NCBI RefSeq assembly: GCF_900460535.1
Contig: NZ_UHIL01000001.1
Coordinates: 372,001 to 436,000, forward strand
Direction of reading: 5' to 3'
Length of the DNA stretch: 64,000 nucleotides
From: Vibrio parahaemolyticus
GTDB lineage: Bacteria; Pseudomonadota; Gammaproteobacteria; Enterobacterales; Vibrionaceae
The stretch's first letter is position 1, and every line of letters begins with the position of its first letter. Below the pieces are notes generated by a model. It did not search any database. It saw only the letters and a list, made by a program, of their open reading frames with translations, and was not told the origin of the DNA. Position numbers and translations under genes: made by a program. Shown piece after piece: positions 19,652 to 29,219 of the stretch.

Positions 19652-21013
19652 TTAGCTTTCGGCTTTATGTAGTTTTTCCTGATAGCGAGCGATGAAACCT
19701 GCACTCTGTTCTTCAAGAGTTTGAACCAAACGACGACCTTTACTGTGTACGATGGTGTAAAGGAACAGTAGAGGAATTGCGACAACCAGACCTAGCATGG
19801 TGGTTACCAATGCTTCAGAAATACCGCCAGCCATTAGTTTCGGATCGCCGGTACCAAATAGCGTGATTGCCTGGAAGGTACCAATCATACCCATTACTGT
19901 ACCTAGTAGTCCCAGTAGTGGTGCTACAGAAGCAAACAGTTTGATTGAGCTGATAAAGCGTTCAATGCTTGGTGCATTGCGTAGGATGATTTCGTCCAAC
20001 TTCGCTTCCAGATCTTCAAGGTTGTCGCCTTTGTGATCTTGGTAAGCTTGGATAACTTCACCTAGAGGGTTGCCAGGGATAACTGTGTCTGATTTCGCCT
20101 GTTTACGCATTTTGCCACCGATGATCTGAAGGCGTAGGAAGCACAATAGCGCGATGATGACACCAACAGCGCCCATTGCTAGGATGACGTAACCAACGAT
20201 ACCACCTTGGTCAATACGTTCCTGAACGGTAGGACTCTGTACTAGTAGCGATAGAATTACGCCACGAGATGGATCAAGGAATAGCGGCTCATAAGTGCCT
20301 TTTGCTGATTCAAAACCAGCCACTTGGCTTGTGATGTTCTTGCTTGGCTGACGTGATAGTTCTTCGAACTTGCCAGTTTGAGGTACGTAAATGACGTATT
20401 TGCCATCTGCAATTGCGTTAAATTCACCTACTAGCGTTACGTCGCGAACGGCTTCTTTACCTTCACCGTAAACAACCGTTGCTTGTGTTGTTGATGTATC
20501 ACCAGATACGACAACTTGTTGAAGAATAGTGTGCCAGAATGCTTCCAGCTCTTGAGTTGATGGTAGTTCTTTACTTTCTGCCAGTTTCGTCAGCAGTGCA
20601 TCACGCTCTGGGAACTGAACGGCATTTTGCGAAGCGGCAAACAGCCCTTTAAATTCGCCTGCGTATTGACGAACCACACCAAACATTTCACCCAAGGTAC
20701 CGGAGCGAACACGCAGTGTTTCGGTTAGTTCAGTCAGTTGTTTGTCGTTTTCGTCGAAAGTGGCTTTTAGTTGATCGCCAAGCGCTTGCTGTGCAGCTAG
20801 CTCTTCACGAGCCTGTTGTAATAATGCAGCTTGTTGGTCGCGATCGCGCTTGAACACAGCTTCGCGTTCTTTGTTTTCTTTTGATTCAACAATGCTTTCT
20901 GATTTTACGTTTTTTAGTAGTTCAGAAAGTGTTTGTGGGGTTTCAGCTTGAACGCCACAAACCATAAATAAGCTGGCTAGTAGACCAGCGGCTAGAGTTT
21001 TGAATCCTTTCAT
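19652..21013 (-). CDS. ttpC: TtpC-like MotA/TolQ/ExbB protein with periplasmic coiled coil
   Basis: The 453-residue protein has a signal-like N-terminus (cleavage after VQA, about residue 23), a long coiled coil (about 30-110), a soluble domain, and a C-terminal ExbB-like channel domain with three helices (ASVAPLLGLLGTVMGMIGTF, GISEALVTTMLGLVVAIPLLF). This layout is that of TtpC, the fourth component needed by TonB2-type systems in Vibrio. The large periplasmic part probably bridges to the receptor or the cell wall; that part is inference. It starts three bases after the DUF3450 gene. Confidence 0.9.
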   Translation of the reverse strand: MKGFKTLAAGLLASLFMVCGVQAETPQTLSELLKNVKSESIVESKENKEREAVFKRDRDQQAALLQQAREELAAQQALGDQLKATFDENDKQLTELTETLRVRSGTLGEMFGVVRQYAGEFKGLFAASQNAVQFPERDALLTKLAESKELPSTQELEAFWHTILQQVVVSGDTSTTQATVVYGEGKEAVRDVTLVGEFNAIADGKYVIYVPQTGKFEELSRQPSKNITSQVAGFESAKGTYEPLFLDPSRGVILSLLVQSPTVQERIDQGGIVGYVILAMGAVGVIIALLCFLRLQIIGGKMRKQAKSDTVIPGNPLGEVIQAYQDHKGDNLEDLEAKLDEIILRNAPSIERFISSIKLFASVAPLLGLLGTVMGMIGTFQAITLFGTGDPKLMAGGISEALVTTMLGLVVAIPLLFLYTIVHSKGRRLVQTLEEQSAGFIARYQEKLHKAES

Positions 21014-21016
21014 CTC

Positions 21017-21781
21017 TTATTCCTCCCCAGCAAATACAGGCAATTTGATTAGCGCTGGTGGCGCTTGCTTCTTCGCAATACGAAGGCCTTGCTGTACCGC
21101 AATACGGTAGCTTTCAGGTAGTGTCTCCCATTGACGTGTTTGTTGGTTCCACATACCTGTTTCACCGCCGTCTGGAGATTGGAATAGAAGTGCTGTACGA
21201 CCAATACGTAAGAAATCGTACGTTACGATTTCGCCGTTACGATCTAAGCTCGCTTTGTAAGACTCAATTGAGCGAGAGAAGCCTTCTTCAATTTGGTACG
21301 CTTCCATCACTTTACGGAATTTCTCAGAAGTCGTTACGTCTGCGCGATCCATCAGGCGGCGTAACTCTTGAACGCGTTTGTTGCGTTCTTCTTTTTGGAA
21401 AGGCAAATCGAGAGTAACGAACTCATCTAGCGCATCGATCATTTTTAGTGTTAGAGGAACAACTTCTGTTGCTGTTTGATCGATTTGAGCAATTTGGTTA
21501 TTCAATGAGTCCAGTTCGCCCTGTTGCGATTGAACCATTCGATTAATTTGCTCGTTGTAGACTTTCATACTATCGATTTGACGAAGTAAGCCCTTATATT
21601 CTGCCAACATACCTTCTGTGCTTTCAGCGTAAGTATCGATTTTTTGCTGAGAAGCTTGAGAAGACTTCGTTGTTTGTGCTTGATTGGCGACTACGGTTCC
21701 AGAGTCTGCAGCAATCGCTGCACCACTTACCGAGAGAATCGCGGCAGTAACTGCACTTACGCCAAATTCCTTTAACGTCAT
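21017..21781 (-). CDS. DUF3450 periplasmic coiled-coil protein
   Basis: The protein (254 residues from 21781) has a signal peptide (about residues 1-25, ending near GAAIAA) and a long coiled coil at about 45-110 (YKGLLRQIDSMKVYNEQINR). It belongs to DUF3450, found as the first gene of Vibrio and Shewanella TonB2-type operons. The start at 21781 has AAGGATG just upstream; a longer start at 21844 has no such site. It follows the TonB-dependent receptor by 72 bases, so receptor and energy module are probably co-expressed. Confidence 0.88.
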   Translation of the reverse strand: MTLKEFGVSAVTAAILSVSGAAIAADSGTVVANQAQTTKSSQASQQKIDTYAESTEGMLAEYKGLLRQIDSMKVYNEQINRMVQSQQGELDSLNNQIAQIDQTATEVVPLTLKMIDALDEFVTLDLPFQKEERNKRVQELRRLMDRADVTTSEKFRKVMEAYQIEEGFSRSIESYKASLDRNGEIVTYDFLRIGRTALLFQSPDGGETGMWNQQTRQWETLPESYRIAVQQGLRIAKKQAPPALIKLPVFAGEE

Positions 21782-21853
21782 AGTAGCATCCTTGTTAGTG
21801 TAAATAGTCAGTCGAATAGGGCGCAGGAAATACTCCTGCGCCAAAGGTTTTAA

Positions 21854-24454
21854 TTAAAAGTTTTGAGAGTATTTCAAGAAGTAAACGCGGCCTTGAATGC
21901 TGTATAGGTCTTTATCGTAAGTTACACCATCAGATTCAAATGCAGGATCTTCATCAGTTAAGTTACGAACACCAGCAGTAAACTTCGCATCCCATGGAGC
22001 TAAGTAGTTGTACGCGATGTTCCACGTTGTTTGTGATGATATATGGCCAGTTTTATTATAGTTGTCGTCAACATCTTGAGCTTGATCGGCGATGTGATCA
22101 GCAGATAGGTAGATGTCATGTTCTTCCAAGAAGTTTACGCCAACACCTGTGTTGAAACGGTATTCTGGTAGACCATTTCGACCCACTTGGTTGTTTACAG
22201 GACCACCAACGTATTCTGGTGAGCTGTAATCAAGCACGTAGCTACCTGTAAAGTCATAACGGATTGTTGCAACATTAAAGTCATAACGATAACCGATTTT
22301 AAGGTCTAGACCTGATGTATCAAGTGTTCCTAGGTTTTGAAGTCCAGCAGTAGCTTCTTTGATTCGTCCATTTTCTCGAACGATATTTGGATTCGACACA
22401 CCAGAACTACGTTCTTGATCAATCATGCTCTGGAGCGTATTCAGAGTGATTACGTCATCAATGCTAATGTTGTAGTAGTCTAAAGTCAGGTCTAGGTCGT
22501 CAATTGGTGAGTAACTGATCCCGAAGTTAAAAGATACAGACTTTTCTGCATCCAGATCTTCATTGGATGTGCGAGTAACGTCATATTGAGTTTCCGGACA
22601 TTCTGAAGCTGATATGCCATTCTGGCTACAGAATACGTAGTCTTTCGCATAGTCAGATGAGAAGCTATCAGCTCCGTATAGATCTGATAGGGTTGGAGCT
22701 CGGAAACCAAGACCTGCACCAGTACGGAACATCAAGTTGTCTAACGGCTGGTAACGGAAAGATACTTTTGGTGAGATTTCATCTCCAAAGTCACTGTAAT
22801 GGTCGTAACGAGCTGCAATGTTCATCTCTAGTTCATCAGTAAACGCAATGAGAGATTCAGCATAAATTGCGTATGTTTCGCGGTCACCACCAGCGGAGTT
22901 CCCCGAACTACCAATGATATTACCCGCTTCACTTTGTGGATCGTATTGGTCAAAGTAGTCGTAAGTTGTGTACTCTGCCCCTACATATAGTGGGATAACA
23001 ATGTTTCCCACTTCTGCTAGATCAAATTGAAGTCCACCATAAACTTGGTGCATTTCCATTTGAGTTTCGCGCCCTGTTCCTGCTGACAGTTGGCTAGTCG
23101 CATCGGCACTGAACTCGCCATTTACAAACTGACCTGAGTTTGCCAGTTGTTCAGCTGGAGAGCGGAACACATAGCCAGTACCAGTTTCGTTACTATTCGA
23201 GAAGTTTAGGTGGTAACCAGTTTCCCAAATGACTTCACCAAATGAATCTGTGTAAAGTGTGCCATCTAAGCCGGCTTTTAAGTCTGCTTGGAAATCGGTA
23301 ACACTATTGTCACGTGTACCAACATTGTTGAATCGGTAATAAACAGCAGCAGGACCTTTAGTTGCATCTAAGCCATTTTCGGCAAAGAATGCTGCGCCAC
23401 CAGTAGTTGTTGGATCGACTTCGAAATAACCAGCCGCTGGCGCGAAGCGTCCAAAGCTTTCATTTCGGTTTAAAAGAACCTGAGCGTTAAACGTGGTGTC
23501 ATCAGATAAGAAAATGTTACCGTTCATAAAAACGGTGTTGCGTTCTAGAGATGCTGTTTGAGCAGCTTCCGATGTGTAGTCGTAGCCGCAGATATCACCT
23601 AAGCCAGGGTAGTTCGTTAACCCTACAAAACCTTTTGAAGGATCACACGAAGCGTCTGTGTCGTAGCCTTTAAGTGCTTTCAACTGACCATCATGATAAA
23701 CGTTACGCCCGTAAATACTAACGCCTGACATATCGAAGTAGTTTGCAGAGCCAGTGTTGGTTGAGCTTAGGTAATCACGATCGCGTTGGTAAATTTCGTC
23801 TTTGCTGTCATGTTCAAATGAGAACATGATGTTACCTTTCTCACCGCTTGTACCTAGCACAATTGAAACGTTTTCTTCGTCAGCTCCTTCGCGACTTGGA
23901 ATACCAGACCCCAGGGTTACGTTGATGCCATCAAATTCTTCTTTAAGAATGATGTTTACTACGCCTGCTACAGCATCAGAGCCATACACCGCAGAACCAC
24001 CGTCGGCCATGACTTCCACGCGCTCTACGATCGCTGACGGAATTACGTTGATGTTTGCTGCACCACCACCCATTGATGCGGAACCAGGGAGACGTTTACC
24101 ATTGATCAAAACGAGAGTGCGCTCAGAACCTAGGCCACGTAGAGAGATCGTTGCTTGACTTTGCGCAGAGCTACCTGAACGCTCGTTGTGTGAACCAAAT
24201 GAGTTAAAAGATGATTTACGCAATACATCGGCAATCGATACGTCACCAGCGCGTTCAATTTCAGCTCGACCAATTACTGCTACTGGAGTGCTTCCTTCCA
24301 TAGATGCGCGCGTTAGGCGCGAACCAGTAACTTTCATCTTTTGAAGTTTTTCGACTTGTTGCTCTTCTGCCTGTGCTGTTAGAGGGGCCACTGCTGCCGC
24401 TGTCCCCAAAGCAAGACTGATCGCAACAGATAAAGCGGTTGTGTTTTTATACAT
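21854..24454 (-). CDS. TonB-dependent outer-membrane receptor
   Basis: The 866-residue protein has a signal peptide (cleavage after AQAEE region, about residue 29), a plug domain (about 45-170: TPVAVIGRAEIERAG, SQATISLRGLGSERTLVLING, GGSAVYGSDAVAGVVNIILK) and a 22-strand barrel ending in the terminal aromatic residue (YSQNF). The plug is of the type found in receptors for peptides, carbohydrates or other organic ligands, not of classic siderophore receptors, and no Fur box was seen upstream. It lies directly upstream of its own TonB module and opposite a peptide ABC transporter. A peptide ligand is therefore my inference. Confidence 0.92.
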   Translation of the reverse strand: MYKNTTALSVAISLALGTAAAVAPLTAQAEEQQVEKLQKMKVTGSRLTRASMEGSTPVAVIGRAEIERAGDVSIADVLRKSSFNSFGSHNERSGSSAQSQATISLRGLGSERTLVLINGKRLPGSASMGGGAANINVIPSAIVERVEVMADGGSAVYGSDAVAGVVNIILKEEFDGINVTLGSGIPSREGADEENVSIVLGTSGEKGNIMFSFEHDSKDEIYQRDRDYLSSTNTGSANYFDMSGVSIYGRNVYHDGQLKALKGYDTDASCDPSKGFVGLTNYPGLGDICGYDYTSEAAQTASLERNTVFMNGNIFLSDDTTFNAQVLLNRNESFGRFAPAAGYFEVDPTTTGGAAFFAENGLDATKGPAAVYYRFNNVGTRDNSVTDFQADLKAGLDGTLYTDSFGEVIWETGYHLNFSNSNETGTGYVFRSPAEQLANSGQFVNGEFSADATSQLSAGTGRETQMEMHQVYGGLQFDLAEVGNIVIPLYVGAEYTTYDYFDQYDPQSEAGNIIGSSGNSAGGDRETYAIYAESLIAFTDELEMNIAARYDHYSDFGDEISPKVSFRYQPLDNLMFRTGAGLGFRAPTLSDLYGADSFSSDYAKDYVFCSQNGISASECPETQYDVTRTSNEDLDAEKSVSFNFGISYSPIDDLDLTLDYYNISIDDVITLNTLQSMIDQERSSGVSNPNIVRENGRIKEATAGLQNLGTLDTSGLDLKIGYRYDFNVATIRYDFTGSYVLDYSSPEYVGGPVNNQVGRNGLPEYRFNTGVGVNFLEEHDIYLSADHIADQAQDVDDNYNKTGHISSQTTWNIAYNYLAPWDAKFTAGVRNLTDEDPAFESDGVTYDKDLYSIQGRVYFLKYSQNF

Positions 24455-24621
24455 CCTTGTTGCTCCGATTATTATTATTTCCTATGTCTGGTCGCATAGC
24501 GACCAAATGTGACGTTAATATTTCGTTAACGGTCGGCCAATGTATAACCGAGAAGAAAAAAGGAAGTCAAACCAGTGGTAAACGGAGATGTGGAAATGTA
24601 AAAAAGATGTAAACAACTAAA

Positions 24622-24637
24622 AGTGATTTAAATCACG
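24622..24637. promoter_or_regulatory. CRP-like binding site
   Basis: AGTGATTTAAATCACG contains GTGA-N6-TCAC, the CRP core, in perfect dyad symmetry. It lies about 170 bases upstream of the receptor start. Carbon-source control of the uptake locus is plausible. An FNR-type regulator would prefer TTGAT-N4-ATCAA, which fits less well. Confidence 0.6.
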
Positions 24638-25063
24638 GAATAATTTACTGTGTAGGTTCTATAAATCGAGATCAAATTTTAATAAAACACCGTATTTTGT
24701 GTTTCTTGTAAACTTTAATGACATATATTGCCTATGGTTTTTAAGCGGGTAATTGAATCTGAAAATACTCATTTATCCAGTGAATTATTCTAAAGGTGGA
24801 ATTTTATCGAATGCTAACCATGTTGACTTGGTTGCACTGGGTGGTATCAAAATATGATACCCATTGCTGTAAAAGGGCTCACTCGTATTTTTCAGTCAAA
24901 TGTAACCACAGCTTATGTGTCTATTTATTCTTGCTATGTGCATTTTTATATAGGGTTTTGGCTCTAAAGTGCCTAGATTGATATTCTGCAGGAATTCTTT
25001 TTGTGGTTTTTTATAATTTTTTACAAAAACATTTCTGTTTTTCGACATCGGAGGAAGTTTGTC

Positions 25064-25108
25064 ATGTTTTGGTTTCAAACACTTGAAGCTGATGTGGATT
25101 CAAGATAA
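25064..25108 (+). CDS. Possible 14-codon leader peptide
   Basis: ATG at 25064 is preceded by GGAGGAAG (25050-25057) and opens a frame of 14 codons (MFWFQTLEADVDSR) ending TAA at 25108, about 165 bases before the transporter operon. The strong ribosome site is the only argument for it; chance is not excluded. Confidence 0.25.
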   Translation: MFWFQTLEADVDSR

Positions 25109-25274
25109 ATATGACGCTGAAATTATTGCCGTAGAAGAAAAAACTAGTTATTGAATCGCAGGGAGTGTGTTTCAACAGCTTTAGTTACTACGCGGATAGA
25201 TATGCACCATTTTGGGCCGGAAACTTCCCACCAAACCCGCCTAATTTGGACAGTAGACAAGGAGCAAGTTGTAT

Positions 25275-26300
25275 ATGCTGTCGTACTTTTTACGCCGTTT
25301 AGCGTTAGTCATTCCGACGTTTCTCGGTATCACCATTCTTATCTTTGCCATCACTCGATTTGTACCGGGTGGGCCAGTTGAACGCATGCTGTCACAAATG
25401 CAGTCTCAGGGAGACGGCGCAGCATCGATGACGTCAGCGGGTGGCAATACTGCACTGTCTGATGAGCAAATCGCTGAGCTAAACGCATTCTACGGGTTGG
25501 ATAAACCTGTGATGGAAGCTTACGTTGATTGGTTGAGTCGATTAGTGACGTTGGACTTTGGTGAATCAACGCGTTATTACGAACCAGTATCGGATATGAT
25601 TGCAGAGCGTCTGCCTGTTTCGCTGTTCTATGGTGGCATGACTTTCTTTATCAGCTACTTCATCTCGATACCGCTTGGCTATTACAAAGCCCTCAAGCAC
25701 GGTTCTGTGTTTGATTCTACCTCCTCCATTTTGATATTCGTCGGTTATGCCTTGCCTGGCTATGTGGTTGGCGTGTTATTGATTACTTTGTTTAGTTATC
25801 ACTTGGAATGGTTCCCTATGGGGGGCTTTGTCGGTGATGATTTCGATGACTATGAAACCTTCTTTGAACGCGCAAAAGACGTGATGTGGCATGCTGTGCT
25901 TCCGCTGATCTGTTACTTGATTGGTGATTTCGCAACGCTCACTATGACGATGAAAAATAACCTGATGGAAAACTTATCATCGGATTACATCCGTACCGCG
26001 ATCGCAAAAGGCTTGCCGTTTAAGAAAGCGGTACGCAAACACGCGCTACGCAATAGCTTAATTCCAATTGCTTCTCACTTTGGCAACTCACTGTTGTTCT
26101 TCATGACAGGGGCATTTTTGATCGAAGTTATCTTCAACATCGACGGCATTGGTTTATTAGGTTACGAATCCATTATGGAACGTGATTACCCAGTAGTGAT
26201 GGGCATCGTTGCTATCAACGCGGTATTGCTGCTGATCGGCAATATTATTTCGGATATCTGTGTTGCTTTAGTCGACCCACGTGTGAAGTTTGGAGCGTAA
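25275..26300 (+). CDS. Peptide ABC transporter permease, YejB-like
   Basis: This 341-residue inner-membrane permease of the DppB/OppB family has six membrane segments, with the EAA loop around TAIAKGLPFKKAVRKHALRN. The insert between TM1 and TM2 and the overall sequence look closest to YejB, part of the broad-specificity peptide importer YejABEF. The ATG at 25275 has AAGGAGC about ten bases upstream and is preferred to the TTG two codons earlier. It overlaps the next permease gene only at the operon-junction level (21 bases apart). Confidence 0.9.
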   Translation: MLSYFLRRLALVIPTFLGITILIFAITRFVPGGPVERMLSQMQSQGDGAASMTSAGGNTALSDEQIAELNAFYGLDKPVMEAYVDWLSRLVTLDFGESTRYYEPVSDMIAERLPVSLFYGGMTFFISYFISIPLGYYKALKHGSVFDSTSSILIFVGYALPGYVVGVLLITLFSYHLEWFPMGGFVGDDFDDYETFFERAKDVMWHAVLPLICYLIGDFATLTMTMKNNLMENLSSDYIRTAIAKGLPFKKAVRKHALRNSLIPIASHFGNSLLFFMTGAFLIEVIFNIDGIGLLGYESIMERDYPVVMGIVAINAVLLLIGNIISDICVALVDPRVKFGA

Positions 26301-26301
26301 T

Positions 26302-27345
26302 ATGATTAAAGTAAGTCCATTAACTCAAAAGAAAATCCGTCACTTTAAAGAAATTAAACGTGGTTATTGGTCGTTTGTGATCTTATCTATCATGTTGATT
26401 CTTTCACTATTTGCTGAGCTGTTAATCAACAGTAAAGCGTTGATGGTGAAGTACGATGGTAGTTATTACTTTCCGGTTGTCAGTGACGTTCGTTTAGGTA
26501 GCGAGTTTGGTCAAGATTCTTCAAGTGAAGCTGATTACCGAGTTCTCCAACAAGTCTTTGAGGAAGAGGGGGGGGACAACTTTGTGATTCTACCTATCGT
26601 TCCTTGGAACCCATACGAACAAGACTTCAGTGGCGATTTCCCTCCGACCGCGCCAAGCGCTGAGAATAAACACTATCTAGGTACTGACGTTATTGGTCGC
26701 GATATTTTAGCGCGCTTGGTGTATGGCTTCCGTACTGCGATGGGGTTTGCGTTGTTAACGATGGCGGTGTCCTACGCTATTGGTACTGCTGTAGGCTGCG
26801 CCATGGGCTTCTGGGGCGGCAAGTTCGACCTATTTGTCCAACGTTTGATTGAGGTTTGGTCAATGGTGCCATTCCTGTACGTCATTATGATTTTGGTGTC
26901 CATCGTTCAACCGACTTTCACGCTCTTTGTCGCCATCAACGTGTTGTTTGGATGGATGGGGATGACATGGTACATGCGTACTATGACTTATAAAGAATCT
27001 GCACGCGAGTACGTAATGGCAGCTCGTGCGTTAGGTGCCTCGACAGGCCGAATCCTGTTTAACCATATTCTGCCAAATACCATGGTCATGATTGTTACCT
27101 TGGCGCCATTTACCATTGCTGCCAACATCACCGCACTGACAGCGCTTGATTATCTTGGTTTAGGCTTGATGCCACCAACACCAAGCTGGGGTGAGTTACT
27201 GCAGCAAGGTAAGTCCAACTTGGACTCGCCATGGATTGTGGCGTCTGTTGTGACTTCCATTGTACTGGTACTGGTGATGGTCACCTTTATCGGTGAAGCG
27301 ATTCGAGCGGCATTCGACCCGAAAAAATTCACACGCTATGTTTAA
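26302..27345 (+). CDS. Peptide ABC transporter permease, YejE-like
   Basis: This second permease (about 347 residues from the ATG at 26302) is of the DppC/OppC family. It has a long periplasmic insert after TM1 (about residues 45-130), as in YejE, then five more membrane segments with the EAA loop (EYVMAARALGASTGRILFNH). It would pair with the upstream permease to form the channel. The start follows the yejB-like stop (26300) by one base, and GGAGCG at about 26290 serves as its ribosome site. Confidence 0.9.
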   Translation: MIKVSPLTQKKIRHFKEIKRGYWSFVILSIMLILSLFAELLINSKALMVKYDGSYYFPVVSDVRLGSEFGQDSSSEADYRVLQQVFEEEGGDNFVILPIVPWNPYEQDFSGDFPPTAPSAENKHYLGTDVIGRDILARLVYGFRTAMGFALLTMAVSYAIGTAVGCAMGFWGGKFDLFVQRLIEVWSMVPFLYVIMILVSIVQPTFTLFVAINVLFGWMGMTWYMRTMTYKESAREYVMAARALGASTGRILFNHILPNTMVMIVTLAPFTIAANITALTALDYLGLGLMPPTPSWGELLQQGKSNLDSPWIVASVVTSIVLVLVMVTFIGEAIRAAFDPKKFTRYV

Positions 27346-27383
27346 GCATGCATTGTGAGCAAAACATAAAAAAGGGAAGTTTT

Positions 27384-29210
27384 ATGAAAAGAATAATTTT
27401 AGCGTCCACGCTAAGCGCCCTAAGTTTTGGTGCGATGTCAGCGACGCTACCGACTGACTTAAACTGGCAAACGAACTGGGATGAGCCTCAATATGGCTCT
27501 CCTGAAGCAAAGCGTGGTGGGACTTACCGCACTTTCATGTCGAGCTTTCCTCAGACTCTACGCAGTGTTGGTCCTGATGCAAACTCTGGTTTACGTTCTT
27601 TCATCTTGGATGAAACGCCAGGGTTGGTGGTTCGCCACCCAGATACGCTTGAATTCATCCCTGAGCTAGCCAATGAGTGGGCATTAGCGGGTGACAATAA
27701 AACGGTTTATTTCAAACTGAACCCACAAGCTAAATGGTCGGATGGCAAGCCAGTCACGGCAGACGATTTTGTTTTTATGCTTAAGTTTTACCGCTCGAAA
27801 GACATTTTAGAGCCTTGGTACAACGACTATTACAACAAAACGGTTGCTGATGTTATCAAATTTGACGATCACACCTTCGCCGTGAAGGCCGCGAAAGAGC
27901 TCAATCCAGAAGAGTTGTTGTTGAGAATGGGGGCGCTACGTCCTCGTCCTGCTCATTTCTATGCGAATCCGAAGAAAGACGAGAACGGTGACGGCATTCA
28001 TGATGATTTTGTGCGCTACTACAACTTTAAAAGTGAACCAACCACCAGCGCTTATTATTTAGCCGACGTCAAAAAAGGTAAAAGCGTTACCTTTAAGCAC
28101 GTAGGTGAGGACTGGTGGGGTTATACCAATAAGTACTACGAGAATCGCTATAACGTCGACAAAATTCGTATCACGGTTATCCGCGATAGTGATATTGCGA
28201 TGAAGCACTTCGAAAAAGGTAAGTTGGACGCATTTGGATTGGTTTTGCCAAGTCTATGGCATGACAAATCCAATACTGCCCCTTATCAAAAGGGTTATAT
28301 TGAGAAGTTCTGGGGTTACAACCAATATCCAGTTGGTGCTGGTGGCGTTTGGATAAACACGGCCATGCCTCTACTTGATGACTTAAACATTCGCAAAGGG
28401 ATCACTTACGCGACAGATTTCGACGGCATGATCGAGAATGTTATGCGTGGAGACTACAGTCGTAAACCCAACCCAACGGGCTTTGGGCATGGTAAGTACA
28501 CGTTACCAGATGTGAAAGCGCCAAAGTTTGAACCAGAAAAAGCGGCGGCAGCGTTTGAAGCTGCGGGCTTCGATAAGATTGGTTCCGATGGTATTCGCGT
28601 GAATGATAAAGGTCAGCGTTTGAGCTTTGAATTGACGTACTCATCTCCAGTTCATACACCGCGTATTGCTTTCTTGCGTGAACAGGCAAAATTGGCAGGG
28701 TTGGACATTGAGCTGAAGCTGATTGATGGTTCATCGATGTTTAAGTATGTGCGTGAGAAAAAACACGAACTTGCTTTCTTCGATATGGGGACTTCGGAAA
28801 TCCCAACTTATTGGGAATACTTCCATTCCGTGAACGCGAACAAACCACAAACGAACTCATTCACTAACTACAGCACGCCAGAGCTAGATGAAAAGATCAT
28901 TGCGTATCGCTTTAACATGGACATGGATAAGAAGATCCAACTAGGTCATGAGATTCAGCGAGACATTATTGATGCTCACGTGATTGTCACTGGCTACATG
29001 GTGCCTTACGTTCGTTATGGACACTGGCGTTGGTTGAAATTGCCAGAGAAACCAATGAATCGAATGACAGAAGCATTGTTCAGTGGCGGAATTATCGGTG
29101 ATGGCACGTATTGGATCGACAAAGACGTGAAGAAAGAAACCCAGAAAGCGATGAAGTCGGGTAAAACCTTTGAACCGGTTGTTGTCGTTGATGACACGTA
29201 TAAGCTGTAA
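27384..29210 (+). CDS. Periplasmic peptide-binding protein, YejA-like
   Basis: The 608-residue solute-binding protein (SBP_bac_5 family) has a signal peptide (MKRIILASTLSALSFGAMSA, cleavage about residue 20) and the family features YGSPEAKRGGT, WSDGKPVTADDFVFMLK and GYMVPYVRYGHWRW. The long form and N-terminus resemble YejA. It would deliver peptides to the two permeases upstream. The ATG at 27384 follows AAAGGGAAG; an upstream ATG at 27348 has none. It lies between permease and ATPase genes in one operon. Confidence 0.92.
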   Translation: MKRIILASTLSALSFGAMSATLPTDLNWQTNWDEPQYGSPEAKRGGTYRTFMSSFPQTLRSVGPDANSGLRSFILDETPGLVVRHPDTLEFIPELANEWALAGDNKTVYFKLNPQAKWSDGKPVTADDFVFMLKFYRSKDILEPWYNDYYNKTVADVIKFDDHTFAVKAAKELNPEELLLRMGALRPRPAHFYANPKKDENGDGIHDDFVRYYNFKSEPTTSAYYLADVKKGKSVTFKHVGEDWWGYTNKYYENRYNVDKIRITVIRDSDIAMKHFEKGKLDAFGLVLPSLWHDKSNTAPYQKGYIEKFWGYNQYPVGAGGVWINTAMPLLDDLNIRKGITYATDFDGMIENVMRGDYSRKPNPTGFGHGKYTLPDVKAPKFEPEKAAAAFEAAGFDKIGSDGIRVNDKGQRLSFELTYSSPVHTPRIAFLREQAKLAGLDIELKLIDGSSMFKYVREKKHELAFFDMGTSEIPTYWEYFHSVNANKPQTNSFTNYSTPELDEKIIAYRFNMDMDKKIQLGHEIQRDIIDAHVIVTGYMVPYVRYGHWRWLKLPEKPMNRMTEALFSGGIIGDGTYWIDKDVKKETQKAMKSGKTFEPVVVVDDTYKL

Positions 29211-29219
29211 GGATGTGTT

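Larger units (their letters stand above)
24455..25274. other. Long divergent intergenic region between receptor and transporter
   Basis: This AT-rich stretch of 820 bases separates the receptor and the peptide transporter. It holds a CRP-like palindrome (24622-24637) and a 14-codon reading frame with a strong ribosome site (25064-25108). No Fur box, tRNA or repeat was found. Both operons must start here. Confidence 0.8.

Noticed and set aside
24455..24620. Fur box upstream of the TonB-dependent receptor
   Set aside because: No GATAATGATAATCATTATC-like sequence was found in the whole intergenic region.
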